From CAZDBA01 sp964503615 (GTDB lineage: Bacteria; Planctomycetota; Planctomycetia; Pirellulales; Pirellulaceae), in assembly GCA_964503615.1 (NCBI GenBank), contig CAZDBA010000004.1, positions 6,463 to 70,462 of the forward strand: a stretch of DNA of 64,000 bases, in the 5' to 3' direction. Made by a program: the position numbers and the translations under genes. Positions 1 to 8,472 of this stretch are shown here, one piece after another; positions within the stretch are counted from its first letter, which is position 1, and every line of letters begins with the position of its first letter. Under the pieces are notes generated by a model. The model made no database searches. It was not told the origin of the DNA and worked only from the letters and a program-made list of their open reading frames with translations.

Positions 1-1149
1 TTCGGTGATCTCTCTTGAGATATCTTCATCGGTAACTTGCATCGAGTTTTCGGCCAACGTTTGCTTGAGAATCGTTCGATTGATTTCGGTCGAAAGCATA
101 ACAACGCCAAACTGTGCGATACACTCTTCGGCAAGGTAGCGCCGGGTCACTTGAGTTCCGTTAACGATCGCTGCAATGCCAGGGTACTGTTCACGAAGTG
201 CGGGGTCGTTGTGAACATTAACAATTTCCGCGCCATTTTGAAGTGTTCGCGCTAGTTCATGAGCCGTGGAAGCGAGTTTGACTTTGGAGATCTGCTCGAC
301 CAAGCGCTCATGGACCGCCATTAAACCTTCATCGCTAAGTTTTGTCTCTGGATAAATCCGTTCGCATTTGAGAATCACAAATTGATCTTCTGCCACCTGC
401 ATCGGCTGGGAAACTTGCCCGGGCTCCAATGAAAAGACAACCTGTTCCATTTTCTCGTTGGCCACGTGGCGGGAAATCGGAGGAAGCAATCCGCGAACCG
501 AGGCGCTTTGTGGGTTGATCGAGTGGTCTTTGGCAATCGTGCCGAAATCCTGTGCGTTTTCACCGGTCACCATCGACATAATCTGGTTAGCAGATTCAAG
601 GTCTCGGCAGACGATCTCGCGGACCTGAACTTTGGAGCCGTACTCGATATCTATTTGTCGTTGCAGCTCTTCTTGAGTGACTTCCAATTTGCCTGCCGCC
701 AAACGACGCAAGGCGACATCGTGCCAGATAAAATCGTTTTTCAAACGGTCGGGTGTCAGGTTTCGCCTGCCACAAATCAAGTTGACCCAGTGATCGGCGG
801 CCATCTTGAATTCGCTTGCGCGAGCCGTGATCTCGTCGTTGATATCTTTCTCAGTGATCTTGATGCCCTGACGTTGGCATTCGTTGTACACCAATTGTTT
901 TTTGATGATCGACTTCAGAACATCTTCACCGAATCTTCGTACGCATTCGTTTGCCAGATGTTGTCGTGAGATGGGCTGACCATTGATGACCGCCATGGTG
1001 TCAATTTGCTGGTCCGACGGTGGGGTAGTTTGCTGTTGAGCTTGCGCTTGCAAGGACGTGAGCGCCAGAACAAGCAAGATCGCTCCGCCTGTGATCACTC
1101 GGGCTTTGGGAAGCAATTGGGAAACGTTTTTTGGGAGCATTTGAGCCAT
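1..1149 (-). CDS. Parvulin-type peptidyl-prolyl isomerase / periplasmic foldase (3' end missing)
   Basis: The first 383 codons of an exported SurA/PrsA-like foldase that runs off the left edge of the window. Start ATG is at 1147-1149 with GAGGAAC just upstream. A basic N-terminus and hydrophobic stretch end in a Gln/Ala-rich signal-peptide region (about residues 1-38). A SurA-N-like module follows (AVINGQPISRQHL, then an amphipathic helix containing KKQLVYNECQRQG). Next is a PpiC-like segment with VREIVC, DFGTIAKDHSINPQSA, GLLPPISRH and LEPGQVSQPM, the usual parvulin order. A second SurA-N-like module then begins (AIVNGTQVTRRYL) before the sequence is cut. Parvulins catalyse prolyl cis-trans isomerisation and help outer-membrane proteins fold in the periplasm; this role is inferred from family. 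The duplicated module is unusual for SurA and is listed as a finding. Confidence 0.85.
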   Translation of the reverse strand, partial: MAQMLPKNVSQLLPKARVITGGAILLVLALTSLQAQAQQQTTPPSDQQIDTMAVINGQPISRQHLANECVRRFGEDVLKSIIKKQLVYNECQRQGIKITEKDINDEITARASEFKMAADHWVNLICGRRNLTPDRLKNDFIWHDVALRRLAAGKLEVTQEELQRQIDIEYGSKVQVREIVCRDLESANQIMSMVTGENAQDFGTIAKDHSINPQSASVRGLLPPISRHVANEKMEQVVFSLEPGQVSQPMQVAEDQFVILKCERIYPETKLSDEGLMAVHERLVEQISKVKLASTAHELARTLQNGAEIVNVHNDPALREQYPGIAAIVNGTQVTRRYLAEECIAQFGVVMLSTEINRTILKQTLAENSMQVTDEDISREITE

Positions 1150-1409
1150 TTCGGTTCCTCTTTAAACCGATGATTTTATTTCACGGCCGAACTACATATT
1201 CAACCGCAGCGCGCTAAAACACGCACAAATTTGCCCCCTGGCCAGCGGAGTATAGAAACCGGTTTACTTCGCGGCAATACAGATTAGTGGCCGGCTTAAA
1301 GAGCCGTTTTGATGTTGAACGAGCCACTTACAGACACTCGCTAGCATTGAAAAAGGATGCCCCGTTGCTGGAGGCATCCTCTCGAGTTACTGGGGTGAGC
1401 GTTGGGTCG

Positions 1410-1464
1410 TTAACGCGTCCAGGCTGTGATTTTATTAGCCGCTCTGGCCGCTCTGGCAGTTCTG
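1410..1464. repeat. Left copy of 55-nt direct repeat flanking scaffold gap
   Basis: The 55 nt immediately left of the N run are identical to the 55 nt immediately right of it (1565-1619). This is the pattern left when two contigs that share a k-mer end are scaffolded with a fixed N spacer. Confidence 0.95.
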
Positions 1465-1564
1465 NNNNNNNNNNNNNNNNNNNNNNNNNNNNNNNNNNNN
1501 NNNNNNNNNNNNNNNNNNNNNNNNNNNNNNNNNNNNNNNNNNNNNNNNNNNNNNNNNNNNNNNN
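1465..1564. other. Assembly gap, 100 N
   Basis: Exactly 100 N, a conventional placeholder length. Because both flanks carry the same 55 nt, the true sequence may contain no missing bases, or only extra units of the 9-bp array. Confidence 0.98.
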
Positions 1565-1619
1565 TTAACGCGTCCAGGCTGTGATTTTATTAGCCGCTCT
1601 GGCCGCTCTGGCAGTTCTG
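1565..1619. repeat. Right copy of 55-nt direct repeat flanking scaffold gap
   Basis: Identical to 1410-1464 and starts at the first base after the N run. It includes the first three units of the 9-bp array. Confidence 0.95.
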
Positions 1620-1637
1620 GCCGCTCTGGCAGTTCTG
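1593..1637. repeat. 9-bp tandem repeat array, five units
   Basis: Five contiguous 9-mers alternate between GCCGCTCTG and GCAGTTCTG (order A A B A B). The left contig ends inside the same array after A A B (1438-1464). It lies in a non-coding spacer; copy number in the genome is uncertain because the assembly breaks here. Confidence 0.9.
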
Positions 1638-1745
1638 ATATGACATTACTCAGGCCGGAGGCCAGTACATGAACCGCCAGTGGCGTAATCCGGCTCACGC
1701 TACCGGCCGGCGGGAAATGCATCGGCCTTCGGGCTAAAACAAAGA

Positions 1746-1790
1746 AACAGCTTGCCTTCCTCGCTAACGCGTCGGACGTCCGGTTTCCAA
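1746..1790 (+). repeat. Dispersed intergenic repeat, copy 1 (core CCTCGCTAACGCGTCGG)
   Basis: Contains AACAGCTTGCCTTC followed by CTCGCTAACGCGTCGG and then a diverged TCCGGTTTCC end. Related copies lie at 12427-12462, 15499-15546 (inverted) and 36022-36092. All four are in spacers, none in a gene. Confidence 0.7.
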
Positions 1791-2015
1791 GCAAGCTTTC
1801 AGTCCTAAGTAGGACTGAGCCCCGGTAGTTAAATACACAAGGTGTACGATTTATTTGCACGGCCTTGAATATTCGTTTAGGTTTTAAATTGCGGCGTGGG
1901 CTTGAAAAACGCGCACCGCAGTAGACCATACTTGGCAATGAGGGGCTGGGGCTCTCGTTTTGGCGAGGGCAGGAAATCGAAGAGGTTTCTTAAATTCAAA
2001 ATAAGGAATACCGAA

Positions 2016-2789
2016 ATGAAAATTCTCACGTTCAAAATTTCTCGAGCAATCGTTTTTGCTAGTTTGGCTTGCTCCTTGTTGGTCGCATCAAGTGGCTTTG
2101 CTCAAGATTCGAAAGATTCCGAAGTTGTTCCGATGCCCGATAAATCAACCGATTCAGATGAGTCGAATGATGGCAAAGAAAATGATCAGGAAGAAGATGA
2201 GCCACGAACAGCTGAATCGCTGGGGTTGTTGAAAGATATCGTGAGTTACGGTGTTGATGGTAACTGGACCACATCAGTCGAGGGGAATAACTTTTGCATC
2301 CACGGTCCCGATGCAGTAGGCGACGTCAAATACTATTACATCAATACGAACGAGAAGCATTGGGGGGAAAGAACGTTTAAGGTAAAAGTGGAGGTCCGCG
2401 AAGGTGCTTCGGCTGGAATGATCTATGGTCTCCGGGAGAACCCCAAACGCTACTATATGATTATCGTCAACAGAGAGAACGAACTTACCGTTGTGCAGCG
2501 AACGGCAAACGGTTTCAAACGCCGTAAGGGAGCTAATTTCGATCACGAAGAAGAAGAGCCGGTCGAACTAGAGGTTCGAGAGAACGGAAATCACATTGAC
2601 CTGTTCGTCAACGGAAACAAAATGTTCGGATTTGGTAATGATTCGGTCGGGAAGGGCGGGGCAGGAATTATCGCTGTGGATGCAGGCGACTATGTCTTTA
2701 GTAACTTTGAATTGATGATTAATGAAGAGCTAATTGAGCCAGGTGATTTGCCAGTCGTACCAGTTGTTCCTGCAGAGTTCCAGCCTTAG
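2016..2789 (+). CDS. Exported DUF1080/LamG-like beta-sandwich protein
   Basis: A 257-residue exported protein. The ATG at 2016 follows AAGGAA with good spacing and opens a clear signal peptide (MKILTFKISRAIVFASLACS, cleavage probably after GFAQ), so it is preferred to in-frame upstream codons. An acidic Asp/Glu/Ser linker (about residues 30-75) precedes a beta-sandwich of roughly 150 residues with SYGVDGNWTTSVEGN, GMIYGLRENPKRYYM, HIDLFVNGNKMFGFG and YVFSNFELMI. The pattern of solvent-exposed strands and a C-terminal 'FSNFEL' strand is like the 3-keto-disaccharide hydrolase (DUF1080) or LamG fold. No catalytic motif can be assigned. Substrate and role are unknown; an extracellular carbohydrate-related role is inferred only. 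Confidence 0.7.
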   Translation: MKILTFKISRAIVFASLACSLLVASSGFAQDSKDSEVVPMPDKSTDSDESNDGKENDQEEDEPRTAESLGLLKDIVSYGVDGNWTTSVEGNNFCIHGPDAVGDVKYYYINTNEKHWGERTFKVKVEVREGASAGMIYGLRENPKRYYMIIVNRENELTVVQRTANGFKRRKGANFDHEEEEPVELEVRENGNHIDLFVNGNKMFGFGNDSVGKGGAGIIAVDAGDYVFSNFELMINEELIEPGDLPVVPVVPAEFQP

Positions 2790-3101
2790 ATGAAGTAGTC
2801 AGCTTTGCTCCTCAGGCAGCTTGCTGCGTACGATGATCAATTGCCAAACGTGGATCACCTGGAGTTCTCCCGAACAATTAAGGTGACCTTGTCTTTTTCA
2901 ACTGGGTCAGGTCCGAATATTGCAGGGCTGAAAGTTACCAAATACCGCTTCATCCGACACACATGGTGCGAGTCGGGCAAGCGTGCCGGCCCGACGTTTG
3001 TAGAAAGGTATCCCGGCAATTCGTGAACGGTCGAGCTAGAATAAAATTTTAGAATCGCTCGAAAACACCCACGGCGACTCCGTCTTACAGTTAAAGAAGG
3101 C
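2790..3101. other. Spacer before the sigma factor gene
   Basis: No convincing gene or RNA. A minus-strand open frame (2855-3103) is Arg/Ser-rich with no protein-like pattern. An A/T-rich patch at about 3040-3055 (GAATAAAATTTTAGAA) is a plausible promoter region for the downstream sigma operon, but no clear -35/-10 pair can be assigned. Confidence 0.5.
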
Positions 3102-3614
3102 ATGGTTCACCGAACGGTTACGCTGACAATGAACTCAAAACTGCTTGAGAAATTGATTTTGGCCAACCACCGCTCGCTTGAGCTATTTGCGGCTCAATGG
3201 ACCGCTGTGCCCGAAGATTGCGTTCAAGAGGCGTTCCTTAAACTGCACCGAACAACCGAGTCGATTGACAACCCGCGAGCTTGGTTATTTCGCGTGGTTC
3301 GAAATCTAGCGATCGACGCAGGGAGAAGCGAGGCCAGTCGCAAGCGCCGTGAACAACTCGTCGGGCAATCTAAATCCTGGTTCGTTGAGCAGCAAGAAAG
3401 CCCCTTCGATATTTCGGAAATTCAATCTGCTTTGCAGAAACTACCTGCCGAGCAACGTGAGATTATTGTGGCGAGGATCTGGGGCAAGTTAACACTGGGA
3501 GAAATTGCAAGTGCGTTTCAAATTGCGACCAGTACAGTTCACCGCCGCTACGAGTTGGGCATCAAACAACTTCAAAATCAATTCAACCAAACTTCAACTA
3601 CTGACAAGCCATGA
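3102..3614 (+). CDS. ECF-type RNA polymerase sigma factor
   Basis: A 170-residue two-domain sigma-70 family protein. Region 2 is visible as DCVQEAFLKLHR, NPRAWLFRVVRNLAID and a basic stretch (residues about 36-90). Region 4 is ALQKLPAEQREIIVARIW followed by LTLGEIASAFQIATSTVHRR, a helix-turn-helix that would read the -35 element (about 108-155). The N-terminus before region 2 is short, as in many planctomycete ECF factors. Start is uncertain: ATG 3102 has AAGAAGG almost touching it, and ATG 3129 (MNSKLLEKL) has no SD. The stop codon overlaps the next start (ATGA, 3611-3614), indicating translational coupling with a membrane protein, the usual sigma/regulator arrangement. Confidence 0.88.
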   Translation: MVHRTVTLTMNSKLLEKLILANHRSLELFAAQWTAVPEDCVQEAFLKLHRTTESIDNPRAWLFRVVRNLAIDAGRSEASRKRREQLVGQSKSWFVEQQESPFDISEIQSALQKLPAEQREIIVARIWGKLTLGEIASAFQIATSTVHRRYELGIKQLQNQFNQTSTTDKP

Positions 3615-4183
3615 ACGAATTTGAAAAACTGCTAGGTACCATCGAACCGGCGACCGGAAAATCTAGTCCGATGCAAATCATGTATCGAGCCGGTCAACAG
3701 TCATCGCAAACCGGCTTACTTGAACCAACGGTTAATGCGACCGAAAAAAGGCGAAGTGTAACTTCGGGCGCGGTCGTTTTTTGGAAAATCGCAACCGGAG
3801 TGATGACGGCAGCTTGTTTGTTGCTAACTGTCAATTTATTTCAGATGGATAAGGGCGATCAGAAAGCAGCTGCGAAAACGAGTAATTCCGAAACACAATC
3901 GGCTTTAAGCGACGATCACGATTCGAAACTGACGGTCGTCGATGGCCAAAACGATATTGAGAAAAAAGAGCAGACTTATTTCGTCGTGGCCAAACCAGCC
4001 AAAAAGCCACCACTCGGCTTGAGTCGGCTTGGGCCGCATGCTCGCCAGTCGCGACCGTTTTCTGATCGCTTACTTTCTGATGGACGCTCGGAAGCGGTTG
4101 CTCCGATGACAACCAATCCGTTTCGCCCAACACCATTGATCTACCGTAGATTTCAACGAAAAACAGTGCCCGTTAATTTGTAG
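3611..4183 (+). CDS. Single-pass membrane protein, probable sigma-factor partner
   Basis: A 190-residue protein encoded with a 4-nt overlap after the ECF sigma gene. It has a short N-terminal part (about residues 1-53, including QIMYRAGQQSS), one transmembrane helix (about 54-77, AVVFWKIATGVMTAACLLLT) and a C-terminal region rich in basic residues, proline and serine. The position, overlap and topology fit an anti-sigma or sigma-sequestering protein, with the N-terminal part cytoplasmic. I see no zinc-binding HxxxCxxC anti-sigma signature, so this would be a non-canonical partner. Function is inferred from context. Confidence 0.6.
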   Translation: MNEFEKLLGTIEPATGKSSPMQIMYRAGQQSSQTGLLEPTVNATEKRRSVTSGAVVFWKIATGVMTAACLLLTVNLFQMDKGDQKAAAKTSNSETQSALSDDHDSKLTVVDGQNDIEKKEQTYFVVAKPAKKPPLGLSRLGPHARQSRPFSDRLLSDGRSEAVAPMTTNPFRPTPLIYRRFQRKTVPVNL

Positions 4184-4258
4184 CGTTTCAACAGTCGAAG
4201 GATTCGCACTTTAATAATAACGACCCGTCAATTGCGTTTTATTTCCAAAATGGACGTC

Positions 4259-5785
4259 ATGAAAACCAAGTTCTTAAAACAGCTTTCAACTCTTTCATTT
4301 CTAATAGTTGTTGCGCTTTCAGCAACTACATTCGGACAGGCTCTCGACGACCAAAAGGTTGTTGACGAATTCGACAAGGAGCTCAAATGTCACATTCACT
4401 ACGAAATTGAGATTACGCCCGCGAAACTAACAAGGGCGGACCAAAAGAGAAGATTTTTACCTAAAACAGTTGACCTAAAACCCGGCAATGCAGCGCTCAA
4501 CTACTTGCGTGCATCACTTAGCTTTTATGAATGCCTGGTTGACATGAATAAGTCATGGAAATTGCAGGACAAATCTAGAGAGTGGTTAGATTGCGATCTA
4601 AAAGATTTTCCAGCGGAAGAGGTCGCAGCCCGCCTAAATGAGATCGATAGCTATTACAGGGTCTTCAGGCAAATCGAGATCGCGACGAAGCGGCGAGATT
4701 GTCGATGGACATCTGACGAGCAAGATTTAGGTTTTGAGTCGAGTAATTTCAGCGAGTTCCGATGGCTCAGGCAGATTAGCACTTTCAATCAGTTACGAAT
4801 CAGACATGCGATCGCAACAGGTGATTTTGATAAAGCGAACGAGTTCATTTCTCAAGGTATGCAAATGGCGATCCATATTGACCAGATGCCTTGTTCCAGT
4901 GCAGGTTGGGATGCTGAACGGATTGCTAGTCAAACATTAAAATCCGCTCTGGAAATATCATCAGTCGATGGCTCACCTAACAACTTGCATGCACTGCAAA
5001 CGCTTCCTGCGACGTTGGTTCATTTCGAGCCTAAATACGAAACCGATTGTGACTGGCTGGATCGGAGGTTCGAGTTCCTGGAATCTCCAACTACGTCGAA
5101 CCGCACTCCTGAGCAATGGAGGGAAGTTTACTTGAATGCCATGGACCAGATGGAGCAAATCTGGGCCGGCTTCATAGAAGATGATGAATCGAAAAAGCGG
5201 AAAGAATCTCTTGAGGCACGTACGGGATTGATGCTTGCCCGACTTTATCCCTTGGCAAAACGTGAACTACTCGAACGTGGTTGGACGGAAGAAAAAGTAA
5301 ACGCGATGCCGGTTGGACAGGTCGTCGCGATTCAAACTCGTTTCGTCGTGGATGAACTAAAACGCCAGCTATATGCGGGCCGAAACCTTCCCGTTGTTGA
5401 GGCGGTCAAAGTGCAGCAAAAACTCCAAAAGGAGCTTGCTTCGCAGGGCTACTTCGCTTCCTCAGCCCACGGGAGCTTTCCTATCACTGATCTTTATTGC
5501 TTGTACGAAGGGGAATTACCCAGCGGTGGTCGTAACTTAAGTCGGAGAATTATGATGATGCAAAGTATCGAACGGCTACGGGACTTCGCGGCCAAAAACA
5601 GTTCTTTGCCAACTGAGCAGCAGTATTTCGAATTGGAAATGGCAAACGACCCCAGAACCGGAGCCGCTTTTAAATACAAGCGTGAATCAGATTCAACGTG
5701 TACATTGCAAACAGGAACCAAGCCCTTGGGTTTGAGGTCCGGTTACGACATAGATATTCGTATGTCCATCAAGCTCAAACAGTAA
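4259..5785 (+). CDS. Exported protein of unknown function in the sigma-factor cluster
   Basis: A 508-residue protein counting from ATG 4259, chosen because it opens a signal peptide (MKTKFLKQLSTLSFLIVVAL, cleavage near TFGQ); ATG 4250 is an alternative. The body is mostly helical and charged, with TPR-like alternation between about residues 70 and 400 but no repeat I can define. The C-terminal 70 residues (RLRDFAAKNSSLPTEQQ, then DPRTGAAFKYKRES) resemble a tail common in planctomycete exported proteins, where a helix is followed by 'DP.TG..F.Y'. It lies 75 nt after the sigma partner gene, same strand, so it may be part of the regulon. No enzymatic motif seen. Confidence 0.65.
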   Translation: MKTKFLKQLSTLSFLIVVALSATTFGQALDDQKVVDEFDKELKCHIHYEIEITPAKLTRADQKRRFLPKTVDLKPGNAALNYLRASLSFYECLVDMNKSWKLQDKSREWLDCDLKDFPAEEVAARLNEIDSYYRVFRQIEIATKRRDCRWTSDEQDLGFESSNFSEFRWLRQISTFNQLRIRHAIATGDFDKANEFISQGMQMAIHIDQMPCSSAGWDAERIASQTLKSALEISSVDGSPNNLHALQTLPATLVHFEPKYETDCDWLDRRFEFLESPTTSNRTPEQWREVYLNAMDQMEQIWAGFIEDDESKKRKESLEARTGLMLARLYPLAKRELLERGWTEEKVNAMPVGQVVAIQTRFVVDELKRQLYAGRNLPVVEAVKVQQKLQKELASQGYFASSAHGSFPITDLYCLYEGELPSGGRNLSRRIMMMQSIERLRDFAAKNSSLPTEQQYFELEMANDPRTGAAFKYKRESDSTCTLQTGTKPLGLRSGYDIDIRMSIKLKQ

Positions 5786-5854
5786 CCTGCCAATTCAAAA
5801 GTTGGAACTATTAAGCAGTTCGTTCAACTACAGAAAAATGAGACGCAAAAGACC

Positions 5855-7543
5855 ATGAAGAATCCATTTCGAATAACTGTACTTACGATTGTGGTAACAC
5901 TCGTCGTTTCCGTTGAAATCTTCGCGCAAAGACCTGCAAGCGAAATCGTTGAATATTTGCGCCCCACGCTCGACACCCAAACGGTCGGGATCTTGAACGT
6001 TGACTTAAAGCGAGTTCGCCCGTCCGATTTGCTGGACCAGTTCTTTAGCAAAGACGAGCAAACGATCGAGGCTGTAAATCTGACACAGGCTTCTACGAGA
6101 ATAGACGCCGCGATTGAAGCGTTACAAAACGCAGGTGCAGCAGAATTGAATTTCATCTACAGGATCGGGACACTAATTAAGGAAAACCGCACGGTTGTCT
6201 TCCATTGTGATAAAAACCCAAGGGGTGTAGCGGAGCTTTTAAAAAACGACTGGAAAAAGTTGTTTGGATCGCACGTGGTGGTCCAAGACAATCTTGTCAT
6301 TTGCGATTGGAACGCCGATTCGCCGGTTTGCCTACAAGCTGAATGGCTTAAGCTTCACGAGGCTGAGGAACTTCAATCGCTAACAGATGCGCTCGAGGAA
6401 TCTGGCGATGCTCCCATCCGATTTGCATTTGCCCTGACGAACGATCAAAAACGGGCGTTGGATGAAATCGCCCCGTACACATTCGTGGGCGGACAAAATG
6501 GCGAGGAACCGAGCATTACCGACCTGAACTTTGTTAATGCTTCGTTCGACCCGAAGGGCGAGTTCAGGTTCTTGATTAACACGACGGGTGCCGCTGCGGC
6601 TAAAAAGTTTAAGAGCAAACTCTCTGAATTCGTGATCGCATTGGGGAAATCGCCAGGAATGCAGGGTAATACGCCAAAGCTATCCGCTTTGATCGGCGAC
6701 CTCCCCAAACGAATAGCAACCCAAGGCGGAACGTTGTCACTCACATTCCATGGAGGCAATTTTGACGACTTGATCGCGGCGGTCAGTGAGCCCGCCAGAA
6801 TGCGCAGCCGAAATGCCCTGGAGAAAACAAAACTATTGATGATTGTCGAAGCGATTCAAAAGTACGAACAGGCAAATGGGCATCTGCCGCCTGCCTATTC
6901 CTGTGACGAAGAAGGCAATCCACTACTAAGTTGGCGCGTCTTGATCTTGCCCTATTTTTATGGGACCGATGAGTTGAGTGAACAGTTCAAACTGGACGAA
7001 CCTTGGGACAGCCCAAACAACAAACCGCTATCCGAATCTGTTCTCTGGGTCTACGCAGCCCCTGACGACTCAACCCAGACTCGGTTCCTGGCGATAACTG
7101 GCGATGGAGCTTTGAAAGACTCCAAAGACTCGAAGGGGCATACGATATCTGAAATAACAGATGGCCTCCCAAGTACTGCCGCCGTCGTTCATGTCGCTCC
7201 TTCGGCCGCCGTCATCTGGTCAAAGCCAAACGATCTTCCCGTCGAAAACGTGGATCTGAAATCCAAGTTGATTATCGAAGGCGACCGAGGATTTTGGGCT
7301 GCAACTTGCGACGGAAAAGCTCACTATATTCCCGCAGCTTCTGATGTTGAAACACTCAAAAGGTTCATGAAGGCCAACGACGGAGGAGTTGTGGAACTGC
7401 CTGGGGTTGGCAAGTCAGAATCAGGGGATAGGGCAGAAGCAGATATAGTTGATCCCAACTATCAACCTCATAACGAACTGCCCGAATTCTGGTTCAAAGA
7501 ACTCATTGATGGTTCAATCATCGTAGGCGCACTGTCTGGCTAG
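5855..7543 (+). CDS. Exported protein with DUF1559-like C-terminal domain
   Basis: A 562-residue protein with a signal peptide (MKNPFRITVLTIVVTLVVSV, cleavage near IFAQ). Residues about 30-300 form an unassigned alpha/beta region. From about residue 310 the sequence changes to the DUF1559 pattern: LMIVEAIQKYEQANGHLPPAY, then LLSWRVLILPYF, FKLDEPWDSPNNKPL, TRFLAITG and ISEITDGLPSTAAVVHV. DUF1559 is greatly expanded in planctomycetes, usually behind a pilin-like N-terminus; here the pilin helix is absent and a cleavable signal replaces it. It follows the previous gene by 69 nt on the same strand and may be co-transcribed. Function is not known. Confidence 0.75.
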   Translation: MKNPFRITVLTIVVTLVVSVEIFAQRPASEIVEYLRPTLDTQTVGILNVDLKRVRPSDLLDQFFSKDEQTIEAVNLTQASTRIDAAIEALQNAGAAELNFIYRIGTLIKENRTVVFHCDKNPRGVAELLKNDWKKLFGSHVVVQDNLVICDWNADSPVCLQAEWLKLHEAEELQSLTDALEESGDAPIRFAFALTNDQKRALDEIAPYTFVGGQNGEEPSITDLNFVNASFDPKGEFRFLINTTGAAAAKKFKSKLSEFVIALGKSPGMQGNTPKLSALIGDLPKRIATQGGTLSLTFHGGNFDDLIAAVSEPARMRSRNALEKTKLLMIVEAIQKYEQANGHLPPAYSCDEEGNPLLSWRVLILPYFYGTDELSEQFKLDEPWDSPNNKPLSESVLWVYAAPDDSTQTRFLAITGDGALKDSKDSKGHTISEITDGLPSTAAVVHVAPSAAVIWSKPNDLPVENVDLKSKLIIEGDRGFWAATCDGKAHYIPAASDVETLKRFMKANDGGVVELPGVGKSESGDRAEADIVDPNYQPHNELPEFWFKELIDGSIIVGALSG

Positions 7544-7559
7544 CAGCCCTTCAGTTGCC

Positions 7560-7618
7560 CATCACCGCCGTTGGTCCGCCCTGTAGCCAGCCGGTTGGCT
7601 AATTCCTCTGCGGTGATG
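7560..7618. other. Large inverted repeat between convergent genes
   Basis: CATCACCGC (7560-7568) pairs perfectly with GCGGTGATG (7610-7618). An inner AGCCA/TGGCT stem (7585-7600) could stack inside. It sits between convergent genes and may serve as a bidirectional transcription end, although neither side has a good T-run. Confidence 0.45.
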
Positions 7619-7639
7619 TTGTTCGGCCTCGATTTCGGC

Positions 7640-8254
7640 TTAATTGTCGTAATTCAAAGCATCATAGGGCAATTCGATGTCATGCGATGACGTTTTTGAG
7701 TTTTCGTATTCGTCCCAAGTGACCTTTTCGGTGTCCTTAGCTTTCTCTTCGAGCAATTCGCTCTCTTCATCGAAATCGAAACCGTCTTTCTCGTCCAAAT
7801 CGAGGCTGTCTGAATCGTCCTTGATGTCGTTGTCTTCTTTGTCAAACGATTCAAAGCTCCCACCACTAATGGGCGAAGGTGGATTCGAATTGTCTTCGAC
7901 CTGCAATACACTGCCATGGGAAGGCGAAGGTTGTACTGGAAACGAGTCGGTAACCATTGGAGCATGGAATCCCATCCCCATATTTGAAGGCATATATCCT
8001 TGACTAACCAATGCTGAATTGTGAGCGTTGTAAGGGTTGTAGTAGCCAACATTAGGGCCAGGTGTTTGATGGTGATATCCGGCGCTAGACCAAAGACCAA
8101 GTCGACGGTTTAGACGCTGGACAGGTTGCGCCACACGCTTTAAAGAGTATGCACCAGCTCGAACCAAGTGCCTCTGAGCATTCGACTCGGCCTGAAACAG
8201 ACCTACGACCATCAATATTGCGATTACAGAGCGAAGCAGCATATTCAGACTCAC
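7640..8254 (-). CDS. Exported acidic protein of unknown function
   Basis: A 204-residue protein. The N-terminus (MSLNMLLRSVIAILMVVGLF, then ESNAQ) is a signal peptide; the second Met at 8242 is an equally possible start. A short basic region with KRVAQPVQRLNRRLG is followed by a Tyr/Asn/Pro/Met-rich low-complexity part. The last 75 residues are strongly acidic (runs such as DLDEKDGFDFDEESELLEEK). There is no conserved domain I can name. Charge segregation of this type is common in planctomycete surface proteins. It is the last gene of a minus-strand run facing the DUF1559 gene. Confidence 0.6.
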   Translation of the reverse strand: MSLNMLLRSVIAILMVVGLFQAESNAQRHLVRAGAYSLKRVAQPVQRLNRRLGLWSSAGYHHQTPGPNVGYYNPYNAHNSALVSQGYMPSNMGMGFHAPMVTDSFPVQPSPSHGSVLQVEDNSNPPSPISGGSFESFDKEDNDIKDDSDSLDLDEKDGFDFDEESELLEEKAKDTEKVTWDEYENSKTSSHDIELPYDALNYDN

Positions 8255-8472
8255 TTAACAGTTTTAGAAACGGATCGCATTCCCTTGCAAGGCGATTCAC
8301 TGCTCCTGTTATCGCAAGCCGAAACTTCGATTCTTCAAACACAGCCGGTGGAACCGACAATCTATTTCGTTGCTGGAAGGTTTATACCGCTTGAAACCAA
8401 AAAACGGTTCGTAGGGTGGCAAGTGGTGGCAAAAGTGTTCTAGCACTTTGCCACTTACTATTCAGCCTCGGT

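Noticed and set aside
1593..1637. CRISPR array
   Set aside because: Units are 9 bp and contiguous, with no spacers and no cas genes nearby; a simple tandem repeat.
2855..3103. Minus-strand open frame in the spacer before the sigma gene
   Set aside because: Low-information Arg/Ser-rich sequence without SD or domain, antisense to the probable promoter region of the sigma gene.
7654..8100. Second minus-strand frame inside the acidic protein gene
   Set aside because: It is the +1 frame of the gene at 7640-8254; Thr/Arg/Lys-rich translation typical of a shadow frame over acidic codons.
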